Origin: Verrucomicrobiia bacterium
Lineage (GTDB): Bacteria > Verrucomicrobiota > Verrucomicrobiia > Limisphaerales > JADLHS01
Direction: 5' to 3'
Assembly (NCBI GenBank): GCA_011525685.1
Contig: WYBW01000181.1
Location: 43,809 to 107,808, forward strand
Length of the DNA: 64,000 nucleotides
Positions 18,188 to 26,283 of this stretch are shown here, one piece after another (position 1 is the stretch's first letter; each line of letters starts with the position of its first letter). The position numbers and the translations under genes were made by a program. The notes beneath the pieces were generated by a model. It worked only from the letters and a program-made list of their open reading frames with translations, had not been told where the DNA came from and made no database searches.

Positions 18188-18525
18188 ATACTGCCTTGTT
18201 TCAATTCAAATTGTTAAGTCACGTTTGTACGGTCACACCGTGGAAACTGATTGGCTACACCGGCGTCCTGCTCTTTGCCGGCCGCTGGCTGGTGCAGGTG
18301 ATTGCCTCGCATCGCGTGCGCCGTTCGCACCTGCCCCGGCTGTTCTGGTACATGTCGCTCAGCGGCAGCGTGCTGCTGCTGAGTTACTTTACCTTCAGCG
18401 ACAAGAACGATTCAGTCGGGATTCTTTCCAATCTTTTTCCGGCGACCATTGCCGCCTACAATCTGTTTCTGGAACGACGCCGTTTTCGGGCTGAGCCGAA
18501 TGTGGATAGCCCGGTTCGAGGCTGA
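18184..18525 (+). CDS. LAB_N-domain small membrane protein
   Basis: A 113-residue protein with three hydrophobic segments and the lipid A biosynthesis N-terminal (LAB_N) pattern: GYTGVLLFAGRWLVQVIASHRVRRSHLPRLFWYMSLSGSVLLLSYF. LAB_N occurs as the N-terminus of some lipid-A-disaccharide synthases and as a stand-alone small protein beside ArnC-like transferases, where a transport or accessory role for the polyprenyl-linked sugar is suspected. ATG 18184 overlaps the GT2 stop (ATGA) and has GGAGGA upstream. Its role here is inferred from the cassette. Confidence 0.82.
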   Translation: MNTALFQFKLLSHVCTVTPWKLIGYTGVLLFAGRWLVQVIASHRVRRSHLPRLFWYMSLSGSVLLLSYFTFSDKNDSVGILSNLFPATIAAYNLFLERRRFRAEPNVDSPVRG

Positions 18526-18531
18526 CCTCAT

Positions 18532-18558
18532 CCGGGTGCGAGTGTCCCCAGCACCCGG
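18532..18558. terminator. Hairpin between convergent genes
   Basis: CCGGGTGC (18532-18539) and GCACCCGG (18551-18558) form a perfect 8-bp GC-rich stem with an 11-base loop. It lies in the 38-bp gap between the LAB_N gene and the convergent kinase-like gene. No clear T-run is present, so terminator function is tentative. Confidence 0.4.
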
Positions 18559-18563
18559 GTGAC

Positions 18564-19469
18564 TCAAGTGCGATCTGGCTCGCGAGGCAGGAACTCCTGC
18601 AGCCGCTTCATGACGCGCGCCTTGCGTTGAGCGGAGATGCGTCTGCCTTCGAACGAGCGCCGCAGTGCCCCCACCCACCCGCCGCCGTGCGTGGCTTCGG
18701 CCAGGGATTTTTCCAACAACGCCCGGTTCGCGTAGCCAGCCACCAAGGTTTGGAGGAGTTGATCCGCCACGGACTGGTCGGCGCGCACCAGCGAGCAGGC
18801 AATCCCGGACAATTCCCGGGCCACCGCTCTGATCACCGGGTAGCCCGGCCGGTAGCCATGTTCCAGATCGAAGGCAAGGAGGCGCTCGCCCTGCGCAAAG
18901 AAGTGTTTGATGTGTCCATGCTCGTGAACCAGGAGCGGTTCGTTCAACTCCACCGCGCGCGTGTGACGGCGGCTCAACGTTTGTGCCAGCGCTTCGACCA
19001 GAGTGAGCCTGGTGTCCAACGTTCGCTGACGATCCGACAGCACCTCCCACAGGACTGGCCCGGCACAATACTCGAACCAGAGCGCCGGCAGGGGGAGGTC
19101 TGCGGGGATTGGCCGTTCGACACGCCGCACAACCGGCAACCCTTCGCGCGTCCAGAGGTCAACGCCCAGTTTCTCGGTCGCTTGACGAGTGGCAGCCGTG
19201 GCGCCGCGCTTTCCTTCGAGATGCCGTTCGGAGAAGTCCTTCAACAACTCGTTCAAGGCTGAACGCCGGGTGCGATAGACCTTCAGGACGACAGGCGGTT
19301 GCTCCTTGCGAAAAACGTATAACACATTGCCCGTGCCACCGCGGCCTCCAGCCTGGAGGATTTCGGCACCCATCGGTGTTGGCGGCAGGTCTTGCTTCAT
19401 TTGTGGCAGGATCAGCGCGCTGCCAGATTTCGCGGGTTGAAGCCCTCGCTCCGGGAACGCGACATTCAT
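18564..19469 (-). CDS. Lipopolysaccharide-kinase-like protein
   Basis: 301 residues with a kinase-like core. VVLKVYRTRRSALNELLKDF contains the ATP-anchoring Lys. The catalytic loop is written VHEHGHIKH (about 180-188) and the metal-binding Asp lies in LLAFDLEHGY (about 200). The loop departs from HxDxxxxN, so activity on LPS cannot be assumed; the wider RdoA/WaaP group allows this pattern. It follows a second kinase-like gene by 38 bp on the same strand, and both resemble each other at the H-E-H/N-G-x-x-K-H motif. Substrate unknown; the envelope-glycan neighbourhood suggests a sugar or lipid. Confidence 0.65.
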   Translation of the reverse strand: MNVAFPERGLQPAKSGSALILPQMKQDLPPTPMGAEILQAGGRGGTGNVLYVFRKEQPPVVLKVYRTRRSALNELLKDFSERHLEGKRGATAATRQATEKLGVDLWTREGLPVVRRVERPIPADLPLPALWFEYCAGPVLWEVLSDRQRTLDTRLTLVEALAQTLSRRHTRAVELNEPLLVHEHGHIKHFFAQGERLLAFDLEHGYRPGYPVIRAVARELSGIACSLVRADQSVADQLLQTLVAGYANRALLEKSLAEATHGGGWVGALRRSFEGRRISAQRKARVMKRLQEFLPREPDRT

Positions 19470-19507
19470 GGCGCTTCACGGTCGCAGCTCAAGCGACGCC
19501 GTTGCAC

Positions 19508-20398
19508 TCACGCGCCAGTGCGTTGCCTTTCCAGTTCTTCGCGGATCATGCGCGCAATACTGTATTTGCTGGAAGGTTTTTTCGCCTTGGCCTTGAACGT
19601 CCGGTCGCAGGCCCGGCCAAAACGATGCAGCCAGTTCGGATGCCGCCAGAAGTAATCGTGCGCCGCCAGCAGGCGTTCCTTGACCGGATAGTGGCGCACG
19701 GTCTCCTTGATCAATCGCTCCTGAATTTCCGGCGGCGTGCTCTTCCTCAAGAACCACAGATACTGGATGATCTCATGGGAAATGTGCTCCGCCACCCGGC
19801 GGCGACTGCGGAAGGTCATCTCGAAATCAAACCACAGAAAGCTCCCGTCCTCCAGGAGCATGACGTGTTTGCCATCACCGTTCTCATGCACGAGCCGCGG
19901 TTCGCGCTCGCGGATGGCGATGTCATGCCGGCGGCTCCATTCGGGCAACCACCTGCGATAGAGAGCAAATCGCGCCTCGGCCGACTTGGATTGGTCATTG
20001 AGCCAGTTGATCAGCTTGGGCGCTTCCACGTACTCGAACAGCATGTAACCGCCCTCCGGACATCCGGGCGCTTCCACCCGGACTTCGGGATAAGTGTCGA
20101 AGACCCGGAAACCGTGCTTTCGCCACAAGGCCATGCACTCAGCCTCCATGCGCAACCGCGTCTTGGGCATGTAGGATGTTTGTCCCGCCAGGACCACGTT
20201 CTCCAGGCTCTTGACCACCGACGAAAACCAACTGCGGCTGCCGTAATAAACCTTCAGTACCGCCCAGCCGCCTCGGAAGGGAATCTTGTAGAGGTAATTG
20301 CCATTCTGCAGCAGCAGGTATGGCTTCAGGTCGGCGAAGTGAAGCGTTTCAGGTTCCCTGGTCGCAATGCCGGTCTGTGGTTTCTGAATTTGAGTCAT
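19508..20398 (-). CDS. Lipopolysaccharide-kinase-like protein
   Basis: 296 residues from ATG 20398. Recognisable parts are GGWAVLKVYYGSR (anchoring Lys), the hinge-like GGYMLFEYVEAPKLINWL, catalytic loop LVHENGDGKHVML (about 167-179) and metal-binding FLWFDFEMTF (about 187-196). The reading frame continues upstream of 20398, but that part lacks kinase similarity and runs over the divergent methyltransferase. It is the first gene of a two-gene leftward unit with the 18564-19469 kinase. Probably an envelope-sugar or lipid kinase by context. Confidence 0.68.
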   Translation of the reverse strand: MTQIQKPQTGIATREPETLHFADLKPYLLLQNGNYLYKIPFRGGWAVLKVYYGSRSWFSSVVKSLENVVLAGQTSYMPKTRLRMEAECMALWRKHGFRVFDTYPEVRVEAPGCPEGGYMLFEYVEAPKLINWLNDQSKSAEARFALYRRWLPEWSRRHDIAIREREPRLVHENGDGKHVMLLEDGSFLWFDFEMTFRSRRRVAEHISHEIIQYLWFLRKSTPPEIQERLIKETVRHYPVKERLLAAHDYFWRHPNWLHRFGRACDRTFKAKAKKPSSKYSIARMIREELERQRTGA

Positions 20399-20448
20399 TC
20401 GGAGCGCGATGGGCCGAAGCCCGCGGCGAATGGAGCCAACTTGCGTGG

Positions 20449-20511
20449 AAGGTGTCAATGGTGGAGCGTCGCTCCGTCGCTCCTCGGAACGACAATCCTG
20501 CTCGACACCTT
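20449..20511. repeat. Palindromic repeat in divergent promoter region
   Basis: AAGGTGTC (20449-20456) and GACACCTT (20504-20511) form perfect 8-bp ends around an inner hairpin GGAGCGTCGCTCC. It lies between the kinase-like gene (leftward) and a methyltransferase gene (rightward), so it is not a terminator. It looks like a REP/MITE-type element and may affect both promoters. Confidence 0.5.
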
Positions 20512-20563
20512 GGCGCGCATTGGTCATCTTGCCGCCTGCACACGCGCGTCCAAGAGTTTGATC

Positions 20564-21304
20564 ATGGCCAGTACGACTGATCCGTTGGAAACCTTCATTG
20601 CCGGGATTTCGTTTCGCTTCCTCCAACCGGAGCAGCGGTTGCCCAAGGGCCATGGCGGGCTCAAGCAATTCCTTTCCTGGTTTGGTGTTCACCTGGACCG
20701 GTTGAACACCCGGCTGCCGTCCCAATTCCCGCAAGTTCGGGAACGACTCCGCCCGGCCCTCCGCATCCCGCGCATGTCCACCGTGGCTGTGGGCGCCATC
20801 GTCAATCAGGCCGTCGCGCTCATGCCCGCCTCGCAGGCGTACCTCAACGTCGGCGTCTGGAATGGGTTCACGTTTCTTTCCGGCGTGGCCGGCAATCCGG
20901 ACAAGACCTGCATCGGCGTGGACAATTTCTGCAAGTTCGGCGGTCCGCGCGACGCCTTCCAGCGACGCTTCGCCCGGTTGCGCAGTCCCAGGCATCACTT
21001 CCACGACATGGATTATGAGGAGTATCTCCGCACGATCCATCGTGAGCAGCTTGGAGTTTATTACTTCGACGGGCCGCACACGTACGAGCACCAGTTCCAC
21101 GGGCTGCGCAATGCCGAGCCGTTCTTTGCGCCGGACTGCGTGGTGATCGTGGACGACACCAACGGTGACGCCGCCCAGCGGGGCACGCTGGATTTCATCG
21201 CGCAAAGCCGGCAGCAGTATCGCATGTTGCTGAACCAGCGAACTTCGCGCAATTGCCATCCGACGTTCTGGAATGGACTGATGCTGTTCCGGCGCGTCGG
21301 TTGA
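20564..21304 (+). CDS. Class I methyltransferase (Methyltransf_24-like)
   Basis: 246 residues from ATG 20564; the frame stays open far upstream without similarity. The SAM-binding loop is AYLNVGVWNGFTF (about 93-105), a sugar-binding-type acidic residue lies in CIGVDNF, and VYYFDGPHTYEHQFHGLRNAEPFFAPDCVVIVDDTN (given as key residues D, H and E near 166-195) matches the Methyltransf_24/CmcI group. A nearby methyltransferase (21342) starts 37 bp downstream on the same strand. Probably modifies a glycan or its precursor. Confidence 0.75.
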   Translation: MASTTDPLETFIAGISFRFLQPEQRLPKGHGGLKQFLSWFGVHLDRLNTRLPSQFPQVRERLRPALRIPRMSTVAVGAIVNQAVALMPASQAYLNVGVWNGFTFLSGVAGNPDKTCIGVDNFCKFGGPRDAFQRRFARLRSPRHHFHDMDYEEYLRTIHREQLGVYYFDGPHTYEHQFHGLRNAEPFFAPDCVVIVDDTNGDAAQRGTLDFIAQSRQQYRMLLNQRTSRNCHPTFWNGLMLFRRVG

Positions 21305-21341
21305 ATCCTGCTTTCCACCGCTCGCACTGCCGCTAAATTCA

Positions 21342-22040
21342 ATGCCAATGAACGCCACCGCGGAACCACGCGCCATCGCCCGCCCGGGCACTCATGAAAA
21401 ACTGCTTTCGCTGCTGGCCGACGAGAAGCCGGGCCAGGTGCTCGATGTCCCCGCCGGCCAGGGCGCGATGGCCGCGCAACTCCTCAAACGGGGCTTCCAG
21501 CCTGTCTGCCTGGACATCAACGCGGAGAACTTCAAAGTGCCGGAGGCCACCTTCATTCACGGGGACATGAATCAGCCCTTTCCGGTCGAGAGTGGCCGTT
21601 TTGACTACGTGGTGTGCGGCGACGGCATTGAGCACTTTGAGAACCCGCGCCACGCCGTGCGCGAAATGGCGCGCGTGCTCAAGCCCGGTGGCAAGGCCTT
21701 GCTGTCCTTCCCGAACATGCTGAACGTCGAGCAGCGTGTACGGCTGCTGAACTTCGGCTTTTCCGCCCATTACAAACCCAACGCACCGGATCATTTCAAT
21801 CCGCTGCCCTATTACGAGGTCCATTCCGTTCTGGTGCAGAATGGATTCAAGATCGTCACCCTCACCACCAACCGGATCAAGAAGGGTTCGTGGCTCCTTT
21901 TTCCCCTGGCCCTGTGGATTCGCCTTTGCGCGGCGCTGACCAGCGCGGAAAAACGCGAGCGTTACCTGCTCAAGTGGCTGACCTCCACACCCGTACTGAT
22001 GGGCGAAAAGGTCATCCTCAAGGCGGAAAAAATCCGTTGA
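21342..22040 (+). CDS. Class I SAM-dependent methyltransferase
   Basis: 232 residues. Motif I VLDVPAGQGAMAAQL (about 31-45), LDINAENF, and YVVCGDGIEHFENPRHAVREMARVLKPGGKALLSFPN (about 88-124) give a complete class I core. In methyltransferases of sugar clusters the H-F-E-N pattern and the later FSAHYKP block are common, and a catalytic role is plausible. Starts at 21342 and 21348 are both possible. It is likely cotranscribed with the preceding methyltransferase gene. Confidence 0.82.
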   Translation: MPMNATAEPRAIARPGTHEKLLSLLADEKPGQVLDVPAGQGAMAAQLLKRGFQPVCLDINAENFKVPEATFIHGDMNQPFPVESGRFDYVVCGDGIEHFENPRHAVREMARVLKPGGKALLSFPNMLNVEQRVRLLNFGFSAHYKPNAPDHFNPLPYYEVHSVLVQNGFKIVTLTTNRIKKGSWLLFPLALWIRLCAALTSAEKRERYLLKWLTSTPVLMGEKVILKAEKIR

Positions 22041-22151
22041 GATTTCGTGCCGAGCTCAACAAGGTGCGGCTTTGGCTGCCATCTGGCGTTGAACTGCAAA
22101 CCCGCGAGGGGGGTTGAACCAGGTTCAGCATGGTCGCCGCGCCGCGATGAC

Positions 22152-23234
22152 TCAGCTTGTTCCTGCAAGGACCTGCCGGTAAACCGTCAGGTAGCTGTCC
22201 GTCATCTGCTCCACGGAATGCTCGGCCTGCACCCAGGCGCGCGCGGCGGCACCAACCCGGGCCGCGAGCGAAGGTTCTTCCAGTAGTTGCAGTATGGCTT
22301 CCGCCAGCTTGTCCGCGTCCCCCACCGGAGCGAGCAAACCGGTTTCCGCGTCACGCACCAGTTCCGGCAGGCCACCACCCGCGGTGGCAGCCACCGGCAC
22401 GCCGGCGGCGAACGCATCGAGCACGATGCTCCCCAATCCTTCCATGCAGGAACTCATGGCGAACACATCGAAGGCGGGCAGGCAGGTTTCGGCCTCGGGC
22501 ACAAAACCCGGCATCAACACCCGATCGTCAAGCCGCAACTCGCGGCGCAATTGCTCCAACGGCGCCCGCAACTCGCCTTCGCCCAGAATCACGAACCACA
22601 CGTCGCTCCGGCGGTTCAGCACCGTTCGCGCGGCGCGCAGGAGCGTGGCCTGGTCCTTGTGCCCCACCAGTGCGGCGATGTTGCCCACCAGCTTCGCCTC
22701 CGGTGGAATACTGAGTCGAGCGCGCACTGCCGTCCGGTGCGCGGGTGAGCGCAGCGCCGGATCGGGAGGCGGCACGGCGCTGGGGATCACCGTGAGCTTT
22801 TCCCGCGGCACATCCCAGGCCGCCAGTTGATCGGCGATAAAGCGGGAGATGCAGACCACCCGTGCGGCGCGGCGAAATTTGTAACGGTTGAACCAGCCCC
22901 GGCTTGGCAGAAAGTCCACGCGTCGCGTGACCAGAAAAGGCTTGCGATGCCAGGCTGCCGTCAGCGCCGCGAGACTGTGACCGCGACCGGTGTGACAATG
23001 AATCAGGTCGAAGCTCCCGGCCACTCGACCCAGTGCCAACGCGGCGCTGGCGTTGTGGCCCGGGATTGGCAGCGCCGGAAGTCCGCCGGCCTGCGCTTGT
23101 TGGAACAGGGGCGCGCCGGGACGACAACCAATCACTGACCCCAAACCGCGATTCCGGAGGCCGCCGGCCAGCAGCAGCGTCTGGCGCTCGCCGCCGCGCC
23201 AGGTTTTTTCGTTGTTGAGATGAAGTATTCTCAC
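22152..23234 (-). CDS. GT4-family glycosyltransferase
   Basis: 360 residues from GTG 23234, giving the conserved start VRILHLNNEKTWRGGERQTLLLAGGL. GTG 23297 would add 21 non-conserved residues. The donor site block is SSCMEGLGSIVLDAFAAGVPVAATAGGGLPELV (E-x7-E type, about 280-312). Expected to add a sugar to an LPS- or exopolysaccharide-like chain in the cytoplasm. It is divergent from the GT2 gene at 23569 across a 334-bp region rich in hairpins. Confidence 0.86.
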   Translation of the reverse strand: MRILHLNNEKTWRGGERQTLLLAGGLRNRGLGSVIGCRPGAPLFQQAQAGGLPALPIPGHNASAALALGRVAGSFDLIHCHTGRGHSLAALTAAWHRKPFLVTRRVDFLPSRGWFNRYKFRRAARVVCISRFIADQLAAWDVPREKLTVIPSAVPPPDPALRSPAHRTAVRARLSIPPEAKLVGNIAALVGHKDQATLLRAARTVLNRRSDVWFVILGEGELRAPLEQLRRELRLDDRVLMPGFVPEAETCLPAFDVFAMSSCMEGLGSIVLDAFAAGVPVAATAGGGLPELVRDAETGLLAPVGDADKLAEAILQLLEEPSLAARVGAAARAWVQAEHSVEQMTDSYLTVYRQVLAGTS

Positions 23235-23568
23235 AGCGCCGCGCCGATGGACTACGTCCCGGGCGGGCCGATGCTTTCCCAAGCCACGCGGCTTCACAAT
23301 GCTTTTATTCGCCTGCCGCCTCCCGGTTGGCTGCGGACGGCGTAGCTGGTCAATTGGAATGATGTGGTGGAACTCGTCGCGCTGCGACGAGAAGCGCCGC
23401 CTTCAGCGGCGCGAAGGCCCACGCCGGTAAGCCATTTCCGTCCCGCCGAACGCGGATGGGGTGGTCGCGGCGCGACAACCACCACCCGCAGGGAACTGGC
23501 GACGCCTTACCGCTACCTCGCACCGGATTTGCCTTGTGAGGCTGGCGTGGCCCATTTACCAATGGCCC
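23235..23568. other. Divergent intergenic region with three hairpins
   Basis: No gene is supported here. Three perfect or near-perfect hairpins lie within 111 bp: CTCGTCGC/GCGACGAG (23373-23391), GCGCCGC/GCGGCGC (23394-23412) and GGTGGT/ACCACC (23460-23483, with an inner TCGCG-G-CGCGA). They sit between two divergently transcribed glycosyltransferase genes, so promoters for both must be in this stretch. Confidence 0.6.
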
Positions 23569-24399
23569 ATGCAGCGCCGTCTCCCGCTTTCCGTCGCCAT
23601 CATTACGCTCAACGAGGAAGAGCACCTGCCGCGGTGCCTGGCCAGCGTGCGGGAACTGGCTTCGGAAATTGTCGTGGTGGATTCCGGTTCGACGGATCGC
23701 ACCGCTGAAATTGCCCGGGCCGCCGGGGCGGTGTTCCTCTCCGAGTCGTGGTCCGGCCACGTCGCCCAGAAAAACAAGGCCCTGGCGGCCTGCTCGCAGC
23801 CGTTCGTTCTCAGCCTCGATGCGGACGAGGAGGTCTCGCCGGAACTGGCTGCGGCCCTGCGCCGCCTGTTTGCCGACCGGTTGCCCGGTCCGGACGGATT
23901 CTGGATCAACCGGCGCACCTTTTATCTGGGCCAATGGATTCGTCACAGTTGGAATCCGGAATGGCGGGTGCGGCTGGTGCGCCGGGAGCGCGCCCGGTGG
24001 GCGGGCCGCGATCCGCACGACAAGCTCGAAGTGGCCGGCCACACTGCCCGGCTGACGGGCGACATCCTGCATTACTCCTATTCCGATTTGCAGGACCACT
24101 TTGGGCGGATGCTTCGCTACGCGCGAATTTCCGCCGAGACCCTCCGGCGCGACGGCCACCGCTGCCAGTGGTATCATCTCGTTTTCTCGCCCTGGCTGGC
24201 GTTTCTCAAGAAGCTGATTCTGCGCTCCGCGTGGCGCGATGGCTGGCGCGGCTGGATCATCAGCGTGGCCACATTCTTCAGTGTGTTTGCCAAATACGCC
24301 TTCCGCCTGGAAATGCAACTGAAGTCGCCACCCGAAACCGTCTCGCCGGCCGCCGCGCCCGCTGTGCCACCGAATCGAAACGACTCCGAGTCGGTGTGA
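23569..24399 (+). CDS. GT2 glycosyltransferase (WaaE/KdtX-like)
   Basis: 276 residues from ATG 23569. It begins PLSVAIITLNEEEHLPRCLASV, with VVVDSGSTDRT, HVAQKNKALAAC and LSLDADEEVSPEL (DxD). This pattern and length match the WaaE/KdtX branch that adds glucose to the LPS inner core. A hydrophobic segment near residues 205-225 (LVFSPWLAFLKKLIL) could associate with the membrane. The earlier in-frame start at 23461 is not conserved. Specificity not provable from sequence. Confidence 0.86.
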   Translation: MQRRLPLSVAIITLNEEEHLPRCLASVRELASEIVVVDSGSTDRTAEIARAAGAVFLSESWSGHVAQKNKALAACSQPFVLSLDADEEVSPELAAALRRLFADRLPGPDGFWINRRTFYLGQWIRHSWNPEWRVRLVRRERARWAGRDPHDKLEVAGHTARLTGDILHYSYSDLQDHFGRMLRYARISAETLRRDGHRCQWYHLVFSPWLAFLKKLILRSAWRDGWRGWIISVATFFSVFAKYAFRLEMQLKSPPETVSPAAAPAVPPNRNDSESV

Positions 24400-24453
24400 A
24401 ACCAGTGACCGAAGCCCGGTGCCATCGCCCTGACGGGCCGCCTTTGAGTCTTC

Positions 24454-24665
24454 TCAGTAGCGGTAATGCTCCGGCTTGTATGGCCCTTCGACCGGCACGT
24501 CCAGGTAGTCGGCCTGTTTTTTTGGTGAACTTGGTCAACTTCACGCCGATGCGTTCGAGTGCAGGCGGGCGACTTCTTCGTCCAGTTTTTTGGGCAGACG
24601 ATAGACGCCGATCTTGTTGCTGGCGCGGTTGGTCCAGAGGTCCAGCTGGCCGAGAGCGCGTATGG
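24454..24665 (-). pseudogene. Decayed 3' end of a second adenosylhomocysteinase gene
   Basis: This stretch aligns with the last ~70 codons of the intact ahcY next door. Read leftward it gives LGQLDLWTNRASNKIGVYRLPKKLDEEVARLH, then a one-base deletion near 24558, VKLTKFTKK, a one-base insertion in the seven-T run 24517-24523, and the C-terminal PEHYRY and stop (24454-24456). Identity to the real gene is clear but not complete, so it is an older copy or a diverged xenolog rather than a recent duplication. No upstream portion remains. Confidence 0.85.
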
Positions 24666-24696
24666 CCAGAAACCGCGGTGGTACGATAAGAATGAA

Positions 24697-24726
24697 AAAG
24701 GCGAACGGATTTCTCCGTTCGCCTTT
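24697..24726 (-). terminator. Rho-independent terminator of ahcY
   Basis: AAAGGCGAACGGA (24697-24709) and TCCGTTCGCCTTT (24714-24726) are perfect 13-bp arms around a TTTC loop. Read leftward the stem is followed by a short T-run ending in TTTTTCATTCTT, 24 bp beyond the ahcY stop codon. Confidence 0.85.
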
Positions 24727-24749
24727 CGCGTTTCCAAATGTGAATTCGC

Positions 24750-26228
24750 TTAATAGCGATAGTGCTCGGGCTTGTATGGCCCTTCCACCGGCACGCCGAG
24801 GTAGTCGGCTTGCTTCTTGGTGAGCTTGGTCAGCTTCACGCCGATGCGTTCGAGGTGCAGGCGGGCGACTTCTTCGTCGAGATGCTTGGGCAAACGATAG
24901 ACACCGACTTTGTTCGTGTCTTTGTTCTTCCAAAGGTCGAGTTGCGCGAGGCATTGGTTGGTGAAGGAGTTCGACATCACGAAGCTCGGATGGCCGGTGG
25001 CGCAACCGAGGTTCACGAGGCGGCCTTCGGCGAGCAGATAAATCGTGCGCCCGTTCGGCAACTCGTATTTGTCGTACTGCGGCTTCACGTTGATTTTCTT
25101 CACGCCCTTCAGAGTGTTGAGCCGGTCCACCTGAATCTCGTTGTCGAAGTGGCCGATGTTACACACAATGGCCTGGTCCTTCATCTTGAGGATGTGGTCG
25201 AGCGTGATGACGTCGCAATTGCCGGTGGTGGTCACGTAGATGTCGCCCGTGCCGAGCGTGTCTTCGAGCGTGGTGACTTCAAAACCTTCCATCGCGGCCT
25301 GGAGCGCGTTGATGGGATCAATCTCGGTGACGATGACGCGCGCGCCGAATCCGCGGAGCGAATGGGCGCTGCCCTTGCCGACGTCGCCGTAGCCGCAGAC
25401 GACCGCGACCTTGCCGGCGATCATCACGTCGGTGGCGCGCTTGATGCCGTCCGCGAGCGATTCACGGCAACCGTAGAGGTTGTCGAACTTCGACTTGGTG
25501 ACGGAGTCGTTGACGTTGATGGCGGGCACGAGGAGTTTGCCCTGCTCCAACATCTGATAAAGACGATGCACTCCGGTGGTCGTTTCTTCGGAAACGCCTT
25601 TCCAGTCCTTCACGACTTCGTGCCAGAAACCGGGGCGCTCCTTCGCGACGCGCTTGAGCAACGCCTTGATGACGGCGACTTCGTGGTTGTCGCTCGGGGT
25701 GTTGACCCAGTCGCTGCCGTTTTCGAGTTCGTAGCCTTTGTGGATGAGGAGCGTCGCGTCACCGCCATCGTCCACGATGAGTTGCGGGCCTTTGTTGCCG
25801 GGATGCGTGAGCGCGGCGAGAGTGAAGTCCCAGTACTCTTCCAGCGTTTCACCTTTGTGCGCAAACACTGGAATGCCAGCTTTCGCAACAGCGGCGGCAG
25901 CGTGATCCTGCGTGGAGAAGATGTTGCAACTCGCCCAGCGCACGGACGCGCCGAGTTCCTTGAGCGTCTCGATGAGGATTGCCGTCTCTATGGTCATGTG
26001 CAGTGAACCGGTGATGCGCACGCCCTTGAGCGGCTTGTGCGGGCCGTACTTTTTGCGGATGGCCATGAGTCCGGGCATTTCGTGCTCGCAGACCGAAATG
26101 GTTTTTCGTCCCCACTCGGCGAGCGAGAGATCCCGGACGGCAAAATCTTGTTTGGCTTTGCCATTGCCGTTCTTGAGCGCGGCCTTCACGGTCTTGGAGC
26201 GGGGAGGTGAAAGTTTGATTGCTGACAT
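24750..26228 (-). CDS. ahcY: Adenosylhomocysteinase
   Basis: 492 residues, usual for the long bacterial form. It hydrolyses S-adenosylhomocysteine to homocysteine and adenosine, removing the product inhibitor of SAM-dependent methylation. Visible are the NAD-binding VVCGYGDVGKGSAHSLRGFGARVIVTEIDPI (about 272-302, key Gly residues), LYGCRESLADGIKRAT, CNIGHFDNEIQV and the conserved C-terminus GPYKPEHYRY. It lies 55 bp downstream of metK and is probably cotranscribed from the metK promoter. A strong terminator and a decayed ahcY copy lie just beyond it. Confidence 0.97.
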   Translation of the reverse strand: MSAIKLSPPRSKTVKAALKNGNGKAKQDFAVRDLSLAEWGRKTISVCEHEMPGLMAIRKKYGPHKPLKGVRITGSLHMTIETAILIETLKELGASVRWASCNIFSTQDHAAAAVAKAGIPVFAHKGETLEEYWDFTLAALTHPGNKGPQLIVDDGGDATLLIHKGYELENGSDWVNTPSDNHEVAVIKALLKRVAKERPGFWHEVVKDWKGVSEETTTGVHRLYQMLEQGKLLVPAINVNDSVTKSKFDNLYGCRESLADGIKRATDVMIAGKVAVVCGYGDVGKGSAHSLRGFGARVIVTEIDPINALQAAMEGFEVTTLEDTLGTGDIYVTTTGNCDVITLDHILKMKDQAIVCNIGHFDNEIQVDRLNTLKGVKKINVKPQYDKYELPNGRTIYLLAEGRLVNLGCATGHPSFVMSNSFTNQCLAQLDLWKNKDTNKVGVYRLPKHLDEEVARLHLERIGVKLTKLTKKQADYLGVPVEGPYKPEHYRY

Positions 26229-26232
26229 GGTT

Positions 26233-26283
26233 AGTTGGTGGTTGAGAGTTGAAAGTTGGTGGTTGAGAGTTGAAAGTTGGTGG
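26233..26283. repeat. 21-bp tandem repeat, 2.4 copies
   Basis: The unit AGTTGGTGGTTGAGAGTTGAA occurs at 26233-26253 and 26254-26274, followed by a 9-bp partial copy. It fills almost the whole gap between metK and ahcY, so its copy number sets the spacing between the two genes and may vary between strains. Confidence 0.9.

Noticed and set aside
19109..20563. N-terminal two thirds of a 731-codon upper-strand frame
   Set aside because: Only the part from ATG 20564 resembles a methyltransferase; the rest lies antisense to two kinase-like genes.
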